Source: an uncultured Chryseobacterium sp. (GTDB lineage Bacteria; Bacteroidota; Bacteroidia; Flavobacteriales; Weeksellaceae). Taken from it: a stretch of 64,000 bases of DNA. Shown here one piece after another: positions 7,880-16,300 of this stretch (the first letter of the stretch is position 1; each line of letters opens with the position of its first letter). Position numbers and translations under genes: made by a program. The notes below the pieces were generated by a model, which searched no databases, was not told where the DNA came from, and saw only the letters and a list, made by a program, of their open reading frames with translations. The DNA lies in contig CAJYGB010000007.1 of NCBI GenBank assembly GCA_913774355.1, forward strand, positions 1 to 64,000. Reading direction: 5' to 3'.

Positions 7880-9001
7880 ATGGAAAACAACAGCATAGAT
7901 AAAACATTCAACGAAGCTTCCAAAACCCTGGAAGAACCTGCGACTTTTCCGGGATTCGATAAAGTCTGGGCAAAAGTAGAGGAGAAGCTGGATAAGAAAG
8001 AAGAGAAGAAAAGAAAAGGCATGGGGCTTTGGATTCCCTATGGTATTGCGGCAAGTCTGCTGATCGGTTCCGGGATTTTTTATTTTACCTCTGAAAGCGA
8101 AACTCCGGCAGTTCCGAAACAGGTTATGGCACAACAGATCCTTGCCCCAAAAAGTCAGCAGGCAGAAATAGCCGCCAATATCCGGAAAACCGACAGTATC
8201 GTAAAGGCAAATATCCAAAAGGAAATATTTAAAGCCCCGACGGCAAAAATAGCTTACCGGAAAGTTCCGGAAATAGCTGTTCCCCATGCAGTTGCCCGTG
8301 TTTCCGACATGCCTTTACCACAGGTTTTTCCCCAGGAAACAACAGCCGTTGCGGAAGATAAAATCATAACGGATACCGAAAAACGCTATCATGCAGAAGA
8401 AGTTATTGCCACCGGGATCAGAAAAGAAAAGTCTTCTATGGTTCAGGCTCTTGCAGCGAATTCTACTGTAAAAAAGAAAATATACGAACTCAATGCCGTT
8501 GCCGATACCGCTGAAGCTGTATATCCGGCGTCCGTATTTAACCGCAACGAACCTTTGCAGGAACCTGAAATCCTGGCTTATAATAAAGGATATTTTAAGA
8601 AGGACAACTTTGTTGCCAATAATCAGTCCGGTTCCGGAAACAGGCTTGGAAACAAAGAAGTTGCCACTGTAATCCGGGGAAAAATGGCAGGAGTAAACAT
8701 CAACTCCATATCAGAGGTACCGGGTTCCGGAAAAGTGGATATTTCCATCAGCTGCCAGGGCTCTTCCCAATTAAACAATAATCCGTTGTTTATTATCGAC
8801 GGAGTTGCTGCAACGCAGGAGGTATTCATCAGGCTGGATCCAAAGAAAATTGAATCCATGCAGGTGTTCAAAGGGGAAAAAGCTACTGCACTCTTCGGGA
8901 GCAAAGCGGCAAACGGCGTGATCCTGGTCGAAACCAAAGACATTTCCAAAAAGGAAAAACGAAGGCTGAAAAGGCTTCTGAAAGAAAAGTTACCTCGATA
9001 A
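7880..9001 (+). CDS. Membrane anti-sigma-like protein with TonB plug-like domain
   Basis: The N-terminal 45 residues are charged and cytosolic (FDKVWAKVEEKLDKKEEKKR), followed by one membrane segment (WIPYGIAASLLIGSGIFYF). A long low-complexity periplasmic linker ends in a C-terminal domain (about residues 255-355) resembling the plug of SusC-type receptors: VIRGKMAGVNI, NPLFIIDGV, IESMQVFKGEKATALFGSKA and NGVILVETK. No beta-barrel follows. The position directly after an ECF sigma gene suggests an anti-sigma role for the cytosolic part. The plug-like domain may sense an outer-membrane or TonB signal, which is inference. The protein would be inner-membrane anchored. Confidence 0.75.
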   Translation: MENNSIDKTFNEASKTLEEPATFPGFDKVWAKVEEKLDKKEEKKRKGMGLWIPYGIAASLLIGSGIFYFTSESETPAVPKQVMAQQILAPKSQQAEIAANIRKTDSIVKANIQKEIFKAPTAKIAYRKVPEIAVPHAVARVSDMPLPQVFPQETTAVAEDKIITDTEKRYHAEEVIATGIRKEKSSMVQALAANSTVKKKIYELNAVADTAEAVYPASVFNRNEPLQEPEILAYNKGYFKKDNFVANNQSGSGNRLGNKEVATVIRGKMAGVNINSISEVPGSGKVDISISCQGSSQLNNNPLFIIDGVAATQEVFIRLDPKKIESMQVFKGEKATALFGSKAANGVILVETKDISKKEKRRLKRLLKEKLPR

Positions 9002-9057
9002 TCATGATAGACTTCTAAACTAACGTGAACTCGAAATAGAAAATAGAGCAAAAGGCT

Positions 9058-9112
9058 GGAAGAAGGAAGAAGGAAGAAGGAAGAAGGAAGAAGGAAGCCG
9101 GATGCCGGAAGT
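9058..9112 (+). repeat. Heptanucleotide repeat GGAAGAA and flanking GGAAG element
   Basis: Five exact tandem units of GGAAGAA occupy 9058-9092, followed by GGAAGCCGGATGCCGGAAGT. The second part recurs in reverse orientation at 26235-26269 and in weaker form at 23744-23770 and 42411-42433, so it is a dispersed intergenic element with a local slippage expansion. Confidence 0.8.
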
Positions 9113-9286
9113 TTCTTCTGTTAAAAGATTGCCAGCGGTCTTGTAAATTAAATGATCTTATTTGCTGTATTGTATTAAGAAGAAGATTCCGGGGGTATTT
9201 TTTTTCTTTATATTTATTAAATCGTTGGAAATAAATTGAATACCATCGGGTTTACATTAAACTAATGCCCATTCACTATACATCTG

Positions 9287-9319
9287 AAAAAAGAAATTTC
9301 TCCGGAAATTTCTTTTTTT
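9287..9319. terminator. Strong bidirectional terminator
   Basis: AAAAAAGAAATTTC (9287-9300) pairs perfectly over 14 bases with the sequence ending in a T run at 9319, with a four-base loop. It ends the sigma/anti-sigma unit. Confidence 0.8.
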
Positions 9320-9408
9320 AATCCTTTTGAAGAACCAGATTTCTTGTAGAGATCAGAAACCATGAAGTAAGCTTAACAAATCATCTAAACAAATAAAATA
9401 TTTATCTG

Positions 9409-9432
9409 CAACCTTTTCAGATTTGTACATCT
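9409..9432 (+). promoter_or_regulatory. Second candidate ECF-type promoter
   Basis: CAACCTTTT (9409-9417), ten bases, then CATCT (9428-9432) precede the lipoprotein start at 9474. It matches the motif in front of the ECF gene at 7302-7327 apart from spacing. It would place the VWA lipoprotein under the neighbouring sigma factor if real. Confidence 0.33.
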
Positions 9433-9473
9433 TATACAAAAGAAAATGTAAACGCAGATACAAAATAATAAAC

Positions 9474-11393
9474 ATGAAAAAAGCAGGAATAGCCATACTG
9501 ACTCTGATCATCCTGGAAGGTTGTAAGACCAGAACAGCTTCGGATCAGAATAAGGAAGAAAGAAAATTAGATTTTTCAAAAGATAAAGATCAGGACGGCG
9601 TTAAAAACAGACGCGATAAATGTCCGGAAGTTCCGGGACCTGTAGAAAACAAAGGCTGCCCGTGGCCGGATGTGGATGTGGATGGGATCCCTGATAAAGA
9701 CGATCAGTGTAAAGAGGTTCCGGGACCTATACAAAACAACGGCTGTCCGTTACCGGATTCGGATGGCGACGGAATAAATGACGAAGACGACGCCTGCCCG
9801 ACTGTAGCCGGACCTGCGGAAAACAACGGCTGCCCATGGCCGGATACCGATGGCGACGGAATCCTCGATAAAGATGATGCCTGCCCAACCGTTCCCGGAC
9901 TGCCGGAATACAACGGCTGCCCGAAGCCGAAAATGGCAGTGGCTGAGGAAATTTCTTATTCGCCCGAGAGATCTTCAGCCAAACTGGCATCTAAAGTTTC
10001 AGGTGTAAAAATTACCAAATCCAAAACCAAAGACAGAAAAGTTAAAATAACTGAAGATTTTCCGGAAGCCGGACAACTTACTGCCGGAGAAGTAAATGAT
10101 TTCTTTAAGTGGAATTACTGGGAGGATATGGCTGCTCCTGTTTTGTCGGAATACAAAAGTCAGTGGAAGATCTTTCCTGATAAAAGAGTTTCTGTACAAC
10201 TCGTCAATAAAAATGGGAAACCTGTTATCGGAAAAAGAATAAAGCTTCTGAATGAGCAAAAAAAAGTTATTTGGCAAGCGGTTTCAGATAATAAGGGAAA
10301 TGCTGAGTTATGGATCAATGCCCGGACAGATCATAGATTTTTATCCGGAAAATATTCAATTGCAGATGATAAGGGGAGAATACTGTCAGACAAAGTAAAA
10401 TTATTCAGAAACGGGCAAAATATCATTTCCTTAGATGCGCCATGTCTTACAAAAAGAAATCTTGATCTTGCCTTTGTGGTAGATGCAACAGGATCTATGG
10501 GAGATGAAATATCCTATCTTCAGGCCGAATTGCTGGATGTCCTTAAAAAAGTGGAAAAGAAACTTCAGAATACCACAGATGTACGTTACGCTTCCGTATT
10601 TTACAGAGATCAGGGTGACGAATATGTAACCAGGGAATTTAATTTTACGGACAAAGCAGAAAACCTGATTAACTTTATTAAAAAACAGGAGGCCGGTGGT
10701 GGCGGAGATACACCGGAAGCAGTGGTGGAAGCTCTGGATTCTTCCATTGAAAAACTGAGTTGGAGCAAAAGTAATTCCACTAAAATTATGTTTTTGGTCC
10801 TGGATGCTCCTCCGCACTATTCACAGGAAAACATTGAGAAGATATATGAAAAAGTAAAGCTTGCCGCTGAAAAAGGGATCACTATTATTCCATTGGCAGC
10901 CAGCGATACCGATAAGGAAACGGAATATATTATGAGAACTTTTGCCCTGCTTACGAACGGAACCTATACTTTTCTTACCAATCACAGCGGAATCGGCAAC
11001 AATCATATTGAACCGACCACAGATTCTTATGAAGTAGAAAAATTAAATGAACTTTTATTAAGACTCATTTTACAGCGTTCAACAATACCATCCTGTCAAT
11101 CCAACTCTAAAAACGAGTATATCTATAAGAAGATTGAAACCGAACTTGAAAATGAAGAACATCCTAAGATCAAGATCTATCCGAATCCTACAAAGGGTTT
11201 ACTCTATATTCAATCCAATAAACTTATTGATGAATTATATGTATACGATTTCAGCGGAAAAGTTTTAATCAGAAAAGAAAAGTTGCCGAAGGGAACAAAT
11301 AATATTGATATTACTTCTTATCCCCAAAGTGTATATTTAATGCGATGCAGATACGGTAAACAATGGGACACATTTAAAATTATTAAAAATTAA
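9474..11393 (+). CDS. Lipoprotein with TSP3 repeats, VWA domain and T9SS-like tail
   Basis: The start [17 protein letters not shown] gives a lipoprotein signal with Cys17 as lipobox cysteine; an upstream in-frame ATG at 9423 would spoil the signal. Residues about 35-150 hold four Asp-rich calcium-binding thrombospondin type 3 repeats (DxDGDGIxDxDDxCP, each ending NGCP). A carboxypeptidase-regulatory-like segment follows ([20 protein letters not shown]). A VWA domain has the MIDAS motif DATGS in [14 protein letters not shown] (near residue 337) and GGGDTPEA later. The last 75 residues resemble a type A T9SS sorting domain ([13 protein letters not shown], ending FKIIKN). It is presumably a cell-surface adhesion or scaffolding protein. 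Confidence 0.85.
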   Translation: MKKAGIAILTLIILEGCKTRTASDQNKEERKLDFSKDKDQDGVKNRRDKCPEVPGPVENKGCPWPDVDVDGIPDKDDQCKEVPGPIQNNGCPLPDSDGDGINDEDDACPTVAGPAENNGCPWPDTDGDGILDKDDACPTVPGLPEYNGCPKPKMAVAEEISYSPERSSAKLASKVSGVKITKSKTKDRKVKITEDFPEAGQLTAGEVNDFFKWNYWEDMAAPVLSEYKSQWKIFPDKRVSVQLVNKNGKPVIGKRIKLLNEQKKVIWQAVSDNKGNAELWINARTDHRFLSGKYSIADDKGRILSDKVKLFRNGQNIISLDAPCLTKRNLDLAFVVDATGSMGDEISYLQAELLDVLKKVEKKLQNTTDVRYASVFYRDQGDEYVTREFNFTDKAENLINFIKKQEAGGGGDTPEAVVEALDSSIEKLSWSKSNSTKIMFLVLDAPPHYSQENIEKIYEKVKLAAEKGITIIPLAASDTDKETEYIMRTFALLTNGTYTFLTNHSGIGNNHIEPTTDSYEVEKLNELLLRLILQRSTIPSCQSNSKNEYIYKKIETELENEEHPKIKIYPNPTKGLLYIQSNKLIDELYVYDFSGKVLIRKEKLPKGTNNIDITSYPQSVYLMRCRYGKQWDTFKIIKN

Positions 11394-11406
11394 GTTAGGT
11401 GGAGTG

Positions 11407-11433
11407 GGCATTCTCAGGAATGCCTGCTTTTTA
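11407..11433 (+). terminator. Terminator of the VWA lipoprotein gene
   Basis: GGCATTC (11407-11413) and GAATGCC (11418-11424) form a stem with loop TCAG, followed by TGCTTTTTA. It starts 14 bases after the stop. Confidence 0.75.
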
Positions 11434-11515
11434 TTTAATAGCTGCCTGTCTCAGACATTGGGGAAGTATACATCTGATGTAAATTTTGTATTTTTGAAGG
11501 AATTAAAAACATATC

Positions 11516-12691
11516 ATGAAAAACTTTAGCTATCTGTTCAGGCTTATCATCCTGGTATCTGCGTGCATTAGTTTACAGCTGAGTGCGGGAACTCCTGAAA
11601 ACGGGCTGGATATCTTCAGAAAATTTTCTCAAAAATTGCAGTCGTTAAAAACGGTCAATTATCACTACACAAGAGAATTCACCTATCCCGCGGAAGACTA
11701 TCACAGCAAATCGGAAGGTGAAATGTATATTGATTTCAGCAAAGAAAATGATCTGGTGGGCTTTCGGTATCAGTATAAAGATCAGGACGGATTTTCTGTT
11801 TTCAATAATTCCGGGTTTTTTGAAACCTCTGCGGCTGACAGGACCATTCATATAAAAAACAGGATGAAAGCGGCAGATTTTGAAGGTTTGTCCGCTTTGT
11901 ATAATTCGATAATCACCTTAAGGAATATCCTGCCTGCAGTAATTGGCGATAAGAATATTGTAAAGGATGTTAAGGATACGCTCATCGGGAAAAAACATTT
12001 TTACCTTCTCAACTTTACTATGCAGAACCGCTTCCCTAATTATCTTGGAACAGGTTTTACGGCAACCACTGAAAAAATTACATTTTACAACAAATTAATT
12101 GTCGACAGAAAAAGCTTTATGCCTGTCAGTTTTATACAGCTTAAAAAAGGGAGCCGGGATATCAACAGGACCGGGTTTTCAGATATTGTGGTTGATCCTG
12201 TACCTCCGTCGGACAGCAGCTGGTACTATTCGAGTTATTTAAAAGAATACAGGCAGGAAGAGAAAAATGTACCAAAGATTATCAGCATGGGGCAAAGTGC
12301 TCCGGATTTTACGCTGGATAAAATCGCAACCGCTGGAAAAGTCAGTTTACATGAATATAGGGGAAAGATTATTTTGCTGGAATTCTGGATCAGGAACTGC
12401 AGCTACTGTATAAATGCGGTTCCGGAATTAAACAGATTACACCGCAAGTACGACCCTTCAAAGTTTAAATTGCTTGCTGTTAATACAACAGACAGCCGAA
12501 AGTCGATTGAACAGTTTATATTAAAACACCAGGTAAACTATGACGTCCTGTCGGGAGAAGAAACCGTAAACAAAAATTATGGGATCTCAGCATTTCCCCA
12601 GATGGTGCTGATTGATAAAAACGGAGTGGTTATCTATTCGGGGGATTTGAACATACAGGTATTGGATTCACTGATCAGTACGAATTTATAG
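11516..12691 (+). CDS. Exported thioredoxin-fold (TlpA/ResA-like) protein
   Basis: The 391-residue protein has a signal peptide, a beta-rich N-terminal domain of about 240 residues without a recognised family, and a C-terminal TlpA-like thioredoxin domain starting at GQSAPDFTLDKI. The active site is FWIRNCSYCINAVPEL, a CxxC with Asn in place of the usual Trp before the first cysteine. The conserved cis-proline is in GISAFPQMVLIDK. It is predicted to act in the periplasm as thiol-disulfide reductase or oxidase. A TAttTTTG word at 11489-11496 is a possible -7 element. Its substrate is unknown. Confidence 0.8.
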   Translation: MKNFSYLFRLIILVSACISLQLSAGTPENGLDIFRKFSQKLQSLKTVNYHYTREFTYPAEDYHSKSEGEMYIDFSKENDLVGFRYQYKDQDGFSVFNNSGFFETSAADRTIHIKNRMKAADFEGLSALYNSIITLRNILPAVIGDKNIVKDVKDTLIGKKHFYLLNFTMQNRFPNYLGTGFTATTEKITFYNKLIVDRKSFMPVSFIQLKKGSRDINRTGFSDIVVDPVPPSDSSWYYSSYLKEYRQEEKNVPKIISMGQSAPDFTLDKIATAGKVSLHEYRGKIILLEFWIRNCSYCINAVPELNRLHRKYDPSKFKLLAVNTTDSRKSIEQFILKHQVNYDVLSGEETVNKNYGISAFPQMVLIDKNGVVIYSGDLNIQVLDSLISTNL

Positions 12692-12740
12692 GTAAGTTCA
12701 TAACATTACTCAAATTAAAGGAAATAATTTTAAATTTAAT

Positions 12741-12782
12741 TTTCAAAAATTATTGAAAATTCAAAAAATATAATTACATTTG
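12741..12782 (+). promoter_or_regulatory. Promoter with overlapping operator of the GbsR/MarR-type gene
   Basis: A near-perfect palindrome TTTCAAAAATTATTGAAA (12741-12758) overlaps the -33 element TTG (12753-12755). Nineteen bases later comes TACATTTG (12775-12782), an exact TAnnTTTG -7 element. The same 18-base palindrome precedes the next two genes. The position over the promoter suggests autorepression by the adjacent regulator (inference). Confidence 0.75.
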
Positions 12783-12808
12783 TCATAAGAAACTGAAACA
12801 ACAAGACA

Positions 12809-13312
12809 ATGACACTTTCGGAGGCTAAAGAAAAATACATCCAGACCTGGGGAACATTTGCGACCAATTGGGGGATCAACCGTACGATGGCGCAGGTGCA
12901 CGCTTTGCTGATCGCGAGTGAAAATCCGCTATCAACCGATGAGGTGATGCAGCAGCTGGAAATTTCCAGGGGAAACGCCAATATGAACCTCAGGGCTTTG
13001 ATGGACTGGGGAATTGTAAGAAAGGAGCTTGTAAAAGGCGACCGCAAAGAGTATTTCGTAGCCGAAAAAGATGTCTGGTTCCTATTCAAGCAGATTACCA
13101 AAGAACGCCGAAAAAGAGAAATAGAACCGGTAATTTCGTTTCTGGAAGAACTGAAAGACATTGAAGACAAGGATTCGGAAGGTGCGAAAGAATTTATCAG
13201 GCTGATGGACGACTTCAGTACGGTGACGGGAAAAATAAACAACATCATGGATCTTGCAATTAAAAGCGACGACCACTGGCTGGTAGGGAAGATTACCAAC
13301 CTGTTGAAATAA
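12809..13312 (+). CDS. GbsR/MarR-type transcriptional regulator
   Basis: The 167-residue protein carries a winged helix (ALLIASENPLSTDEVMQQLE, then ISRGNANMNLRALMDWGIVR) and the wing KGDRKEYFVAEKDVW, as in GbsR-type repressors of the MarR superfamily. The C-terminal half is helical and probably a dimerisation or ligand domain. Identical operator-like palindromes before this gene and before the membrane genes at 13394 and 13826 suggest it controls itself and the cluster. A shadow frame on the opposite strand (12736-13317) has no protein character. Confidence 0.88.
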   Translation: MTLSEAKEKYIQTWGTFATNWGINRTMAQVHALLIASENPLSTDEVMQQLEISRGNANMNLRALMDWGIVRKELVKGDRKEYFVAEKDVWFLFKQITKERRKREIEPVISFLEELKDIEDKDSEGAKEFIRLMDDFSTVTGKINNIMDLAIKSDDHWLVGKITNLLK

Positions 13313-13315
13313 AAC

Positions 13316-13335
13316 AAAAGGCATTAGCCTTTTTT
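13316..13335 (+). terminator. Terminator of the regulator gene
   Basis: AAAAGGC (13316-13322), loop ATTA, GCCTTTT (13327-13333) and a T run. It starts a few bases after the regulator's stop, so the regulator is probably transcribed apart from the genes downstream. Confidence 0.75.
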
Positions 13336-13348
13336 ATTTAATATGATC

Positions 13349-13366
13349 TTTCATAAATTATTGAAA
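13349..13366 (+). promoter_or_regulatory. Operator copy 2
   Basis: TTTCATAAATTATTGAAA, a palindrome matching the regulator's own operator at 17 of 18 positions, lies 27 bases before the start at 13394. Confidence 0.7.
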
Positions 13367-13393
13367 ATATAATAACAATAAAAACTTAAAAAC

Positions 13394-13774
13394 ATGAAAA
13401 CTACTATTTTAAAAGGAGAAGCGATCCTTCAGGCGATTATAAGTCTTGTATTCTTTTTGTATGCTTTTGCCGATTACAACAGGCACACACCGGGGTCAGA
13501 ATTTTTTATTGCTCTTTTTTACATCGGTGTTTCAAATCTTATAGGTTTCCTTCTAAGAGTCTCACTAAGCAAAAGCAGGTTCCACCGGTATTATTTTTAC
13601 GGCGTTATTCTGTTTTTCGTGATCCTGTATTTCATGGCAGTATTATTTAGTGATTCTAAAATGGATTATGTAATAAACTTTATGGGAATCGGAGGTATAT
13701 TTTTTAATATGTACTATCTCGGGTATGGTTTTTATATGGTGAAAACAATGCATCAAAATAAGACAGCGGAATAA
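13394..13774 (+). CDS. Small integral membrane protein
   Basis: The 126-residue product has four hydrophobic segments (for example AIISLVFFLYAFA, FFIALFYIGVSNLIGFLL and YGVILFFVILYFMAVLF). No family recognised. It has its own operator copy upstream and lies between the regulator and further membrane genes, which suggests co-regulation with the lipid and DCC genes. Confidence 0.75.
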   Translation: MKTTILKGEAILQAIISLVFFLYAFADYNRHTPGSEFFIALFYIGVSNLIGFLLRVSLSKSRFHRYYFYGVILFFVILYFMAVLFSDSKMDYVINFMGIGGIFFNMYYLGYGFYMVKTMHQNKTAE

Positions 13775-13791
13775 AATTTTTTCAGATTAAA

Positions 13792-13809
13792 TTTCAAAAA
13801 TTACTGAAA
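13792..13809 (+). promoter_or_regulatory. Operator copy 3
   Basis: TTTCAAAAATTACTGAAA differs from the regulator's operator at one base and lies 17 bases before the start at 13826. No further copy is seen before the downstream genes, which are close together and likely form one operon. Confidence 0.7.
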
Positions 13810-13825
13810 ATATAATATTTATATA

Positions 13826-14170
13826 ATGTTTACTCTGGTTTCATACATCCTTTTTCTTTCTGTAAGCTCGTACCTAACGATTGATGTAGGACGAAGATGT
13901 TACCATGCAGGAAAGCATTATCTGCACTATCTCATTCATGATTCTGATCTTTGTCTTACGATTAACAGGATCCTTTTAGGTTGTTATTATCTGATTAATC
14001 TTGGTTACATCGCGATTAATCTTACCCACTGGGACAAAGTAAATTCTCCGGAAGAGGTTTTTACTGTCGCTGCCGTAAGAATAGGCTACATCACTTTAAT
14101 TCTTTGCATCTTACACTTTATGAACATTTTCGCCCTTTACTTTTTAAGAAAAAATTTAACTATAAAATAA
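13826..14170 (+). CDS. Small integral membrane protein
   Basis: The 114-residue product has three hydrophobic segments (MFTLVSYILFLSVSSYL, ILLGCYYLINLGYIAINL and IGYITLILCILHFMNIFALY). The central segment resembles one in the next gene (FKIGFYLLNLGFALCII), so the two may be distant paralogues forming a complex. No known family. It is the first gene of a probable operon running to about 17500. Confidence 0.72.
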   Translation: MFTLVSYILFLSVSSYLTIDVGRRCYHAGKHYLHYLIHDSDLCLTINRILLGCYYLINLGYIAINLTHWDKVNSPEEVFTVAAVRIGYITLILCILHFMNIFALYFLRKNLTIK

Positions 14171-14178
14171 TAAAGACT

Positions 14179-14580
14179 ATGAATCCAACAATTTTTACCA
14201 CAACCTACAATTTCGAGGCATACATGATCTATCTGCCAATCGTGATCTTGCTGACGGTATTGGTTTCCCAATTTCTCTTCAAAAATTCCAAAACTTTTAT
14301 GATCGATATTTTTCATCAGAAAGAAGACATTGCGATGGCAACCAATTCCTTGTTCAAGATCGGGTTTTATCTATTAAATCTGGGTTTTGCACTTTGTATC
14401 ATTGAATTTTTTCAAATCGAAACCATAGAAAGGCTGGTCGTCGCTTTGAGCGAAAAAATCGGGGGATTTTCCATTTATCTCGGAATCATGATGCTTCTGA
14501 ACCTATTGCTTTTCCTGAAAGGTCGTAAACACGCCATGAGCAAAAATAAAATCATTAAAAATGAAAACACTGCTGTTTAA
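14179..14580 (+). CDS. Small integral membrane protein
   Basis: I chose the start at 14179 (MNPTIFTTTYNF), eight bases after the previous stop; an in-frame ATG at 14104 lies inside the previous gene. The 133-residue product has three membrane segments (YLPIVILLTVLVSQFLF, the YLLNLGFALCIIEFF segment, and YLGIMMLLNLLLFL) and a basic tail. No family recognised. Confidence 0.72.
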   Translation: MNPTIFTTTYNFEAYMIYLPIVILLTVLVSQFLFKNSKTFMIDIFHQKEDIAMATNSLFKIGFYLLNLGFALCIIEFFQIETIERLVVALSEKIGGFSIYLGIMMLLNLLLFLKGRKHAMSKNKIIKNENTAV

Positions 14581-14658
14581 AATCTGGATGTATTTTACCT
14601 TCAAAATTCAGAAAAAAAGAACAAGAGGAGACTTTTTAAACCTTTAAAATCAGTAACG

Positions 14659-15537
14659 ATGAAAACCCTTAAAAACCATACCCTCATCTATGACAGCGAA
14701 TGCCCCATGTGCAACCTGTATTCCCAAGGCTTTATTGTCGCCGGGATGCTGGATCAAAACGGGAGGGAAGCTTTTACCGAACTAAGTACTGAAAGCAAAA
14801 ACCTTATGGATTTCAACCGTGCAAAAAATGAGATTGCCCTGATCGATCACAAGAAAAACCATGTTACTTACGGACTGGACAGTCTGCTGCTGATTATTGG
14901 AAACTCTTTTCCCATGTTGGAAAAAATGGCCAGGATTAAGCCTTTGTACTGGTTATTCAAAAAGCTTTATTCTTTTGTGTCATACAACCGAAAGCAGATT
15001 ATTCCTTCAAAAAATGATCATGGAACCGATGCCTGCATTCCTGACTTCAATCTGAAATACCGGTTGGCTTACATTGCTTTCGTAGCTTTTTTTTCCGGAT
15101 ATATTTTAAGTATTTTTTCAGCCAGATTGGGATTACATCAGCATTTCTGGAGAGAGTTTGGGATCTGTGCCGGGCAGATTTTCTGGCAAACCGTATTTCT
15201 GAAGACGTACCTCAAAGGAAAGCTGTGGGATTACCTCGGAAATATGATGACCGTTTCCCTCATCGGAACCGTTCTCCTGGTACCCGGATTGTTTATGGAC
15301 CTGAACGTTACGGCAGCATTCATCTATTTCGGAACCGTGGTTACCGTTATGTTCCTGGAGCATATCAGGAGATGTAGAATTTTAGGGTTGAATCTGCTGC
15401 CGACCCTTTCCTGGATGCTCTTCAGGATAACCGTGCTGGCTTTCTTACTCTGTACTCATCTTTTAAAAACGAATAATGAACCCTACCGAACTAATCAAAG
15501 AAATACCATGGAAAGATCTGAAATCTCTTTCCGTTAA
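14659..15537 (+). CDS. DCC (DUF393) thiol-disulfide domain fused to membrane domain
   Basis: Residues 1-130 form a DCC-type thioredoxin-like domain with the signature LIYDSECPMCNLYSQGF (Cys15 and Cys18). Residues about 130-275 hold four to five hydrophobic segments (for example YIAFVAFFSGYILSIF and MMTVSLIGTVLLVPGLFM). DCC proteins are predicted to reduce or exchange disulfides. Fusion to a membrane domain and the following desaturase gene suggest a redox role at the membrane (inference). The 3' end overlaps the desaturase start by 62 bases. Confidence 0.82.
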   Translation: MKTLKNHTLIYDSECPMCNLYSQGFIVAGMLDQNGREAFTELSTESKNLMDFNRAKNEIALIDHKKNHVTYGLDSLLLIIGNSFPMLEKMARIKPLYWLFKKLYSFVSYNRKQIIPSKNDHGTDACIPDFNLKYRLAYIAFVAFFSGYILSIFSARLGLHQHFWREFGICAGQIFWQTVFLKTYLKGKLWDYLGNMMTVSLIGTVLLVPGLFMDLNVTAAFIYFGTVVTVMFLEHIRRCRILGLNLLPTLSWMLFRITVLAFLLCTHLLKTNNEPYRTNQRNTMERSEISFR

Positions 15538-16258
15538 AGAAATGCTGATTGAAAATAACATCAGTCTGCCATGGCTTTTTATCTCATTATTCTTTGCTTA
15601 TCACGGCTATTATTGGGCAGCCGCACCGTTTTCTGGAATTTACTTCTTAACGGCGCTGAGACAGGTGCATAACGGTTTTCACAATGCCTTGGGAACTGGA
15701 AAATTTCTGACCTGGCTTTCTATGTATCTGAATAGTATTCTGATGATGATTTCCATCCATGCCGTGAAATTTAACCATCTCCGCCATCACAAATACTGTC
15801 TGGCCGAAGAAGATTATGAAGGGAAACCTGCCTCCATGACATGGTACAAAGCTATACTATATGGTCCTGAACACCTGTTAATGATTCATTGGATTACTTA
15901 TAAAAAAGGGAATAAAAACTATAGGAAAAATATGTTTTTTCAGTTGTTTTCCGTCTTTATTTTTGCTGGTATGGCTTTTTATTTTCAGCTGAATATTTTT
16001 ATATACCATATACTGGCGATGCTGGCCGGCGAACTTTTAATGGCTTTTTTTGCAGTCTGGACGGTACATCACGGTACTCATGAAAATCCTCATTTCGCAA
16101 GAACCCAGAGAGGTTTCTGGAAAAATAAGCTCACCTTCAGCATGTTTTATCACATGGAGCATCATCTTTTTCCTGCTGTTCCTACTATAAAACTGCCGGA
16201 ACTCGCTGAAAGAATTGACAAAGCACTGCCGGATCTGGATAAGAAGCAGGCGTTTTAG
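15476..16258 (+). CDS. Membrane fatty acid desaturase
   Basis: The 260-residue protein has the histidine boxes of membrane di-iron desaturases: HNGFHNALG, HLRHHKYC, HGTHENPH and the C-terminal MEHHLFP. Hydrophobic pairs lie between them (PWLFISLFFAYHGYYWAAAP and FIYHILAMLAGELLMAFFAV). It is predicted to introduce double bonds into acyl chains, or to hydroxylate a related lipid, in the inner membrane. The start overlaps the DCC gene by 62 bases in another frame, which indicates tight co-expression. Confidence 0.88.
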   Translation: MNPTELIKEIPWKDLKSLSVKEMLIENNISLPWLFISLFFAYHGYYWAAAPFSGIYFLTALRQVHNGFHNALGTGKFLTWLSMYLNSILMMISIHAVKFNHLRHHKYCLAEEDYEGKPASMTWYKAILYGPEHLLMIHWITYKKGNKNYRKNMFFQLFSVFIFAGMAFYFQLNIFIYHILAMLAGELLMAFFAVWTVHHGTHENPHFARTQRGFWKNKLTFSMFYHMEHHLFPAVPTIKLPELAERIDKALPDLDKKQAF

Positions 16259-16300
16259 TTTATAAAAATTGTTCAAAATATTTCTTTTAAAATAAATGAA

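Noticed and set aside
11516..12691. Loss of function in the thioredoxin-fold protein
   Set aside because: The CxxC pair and cis-proline are intact; Asn in place of the usual Trp before the first Cys is seen in other TlpA-like proteins.
12736..13317. 193-codon minus-strand frame
   Set aside because: Lies opposite the GbsR/MarR-type gene, whose plus-strand reading is family-like.
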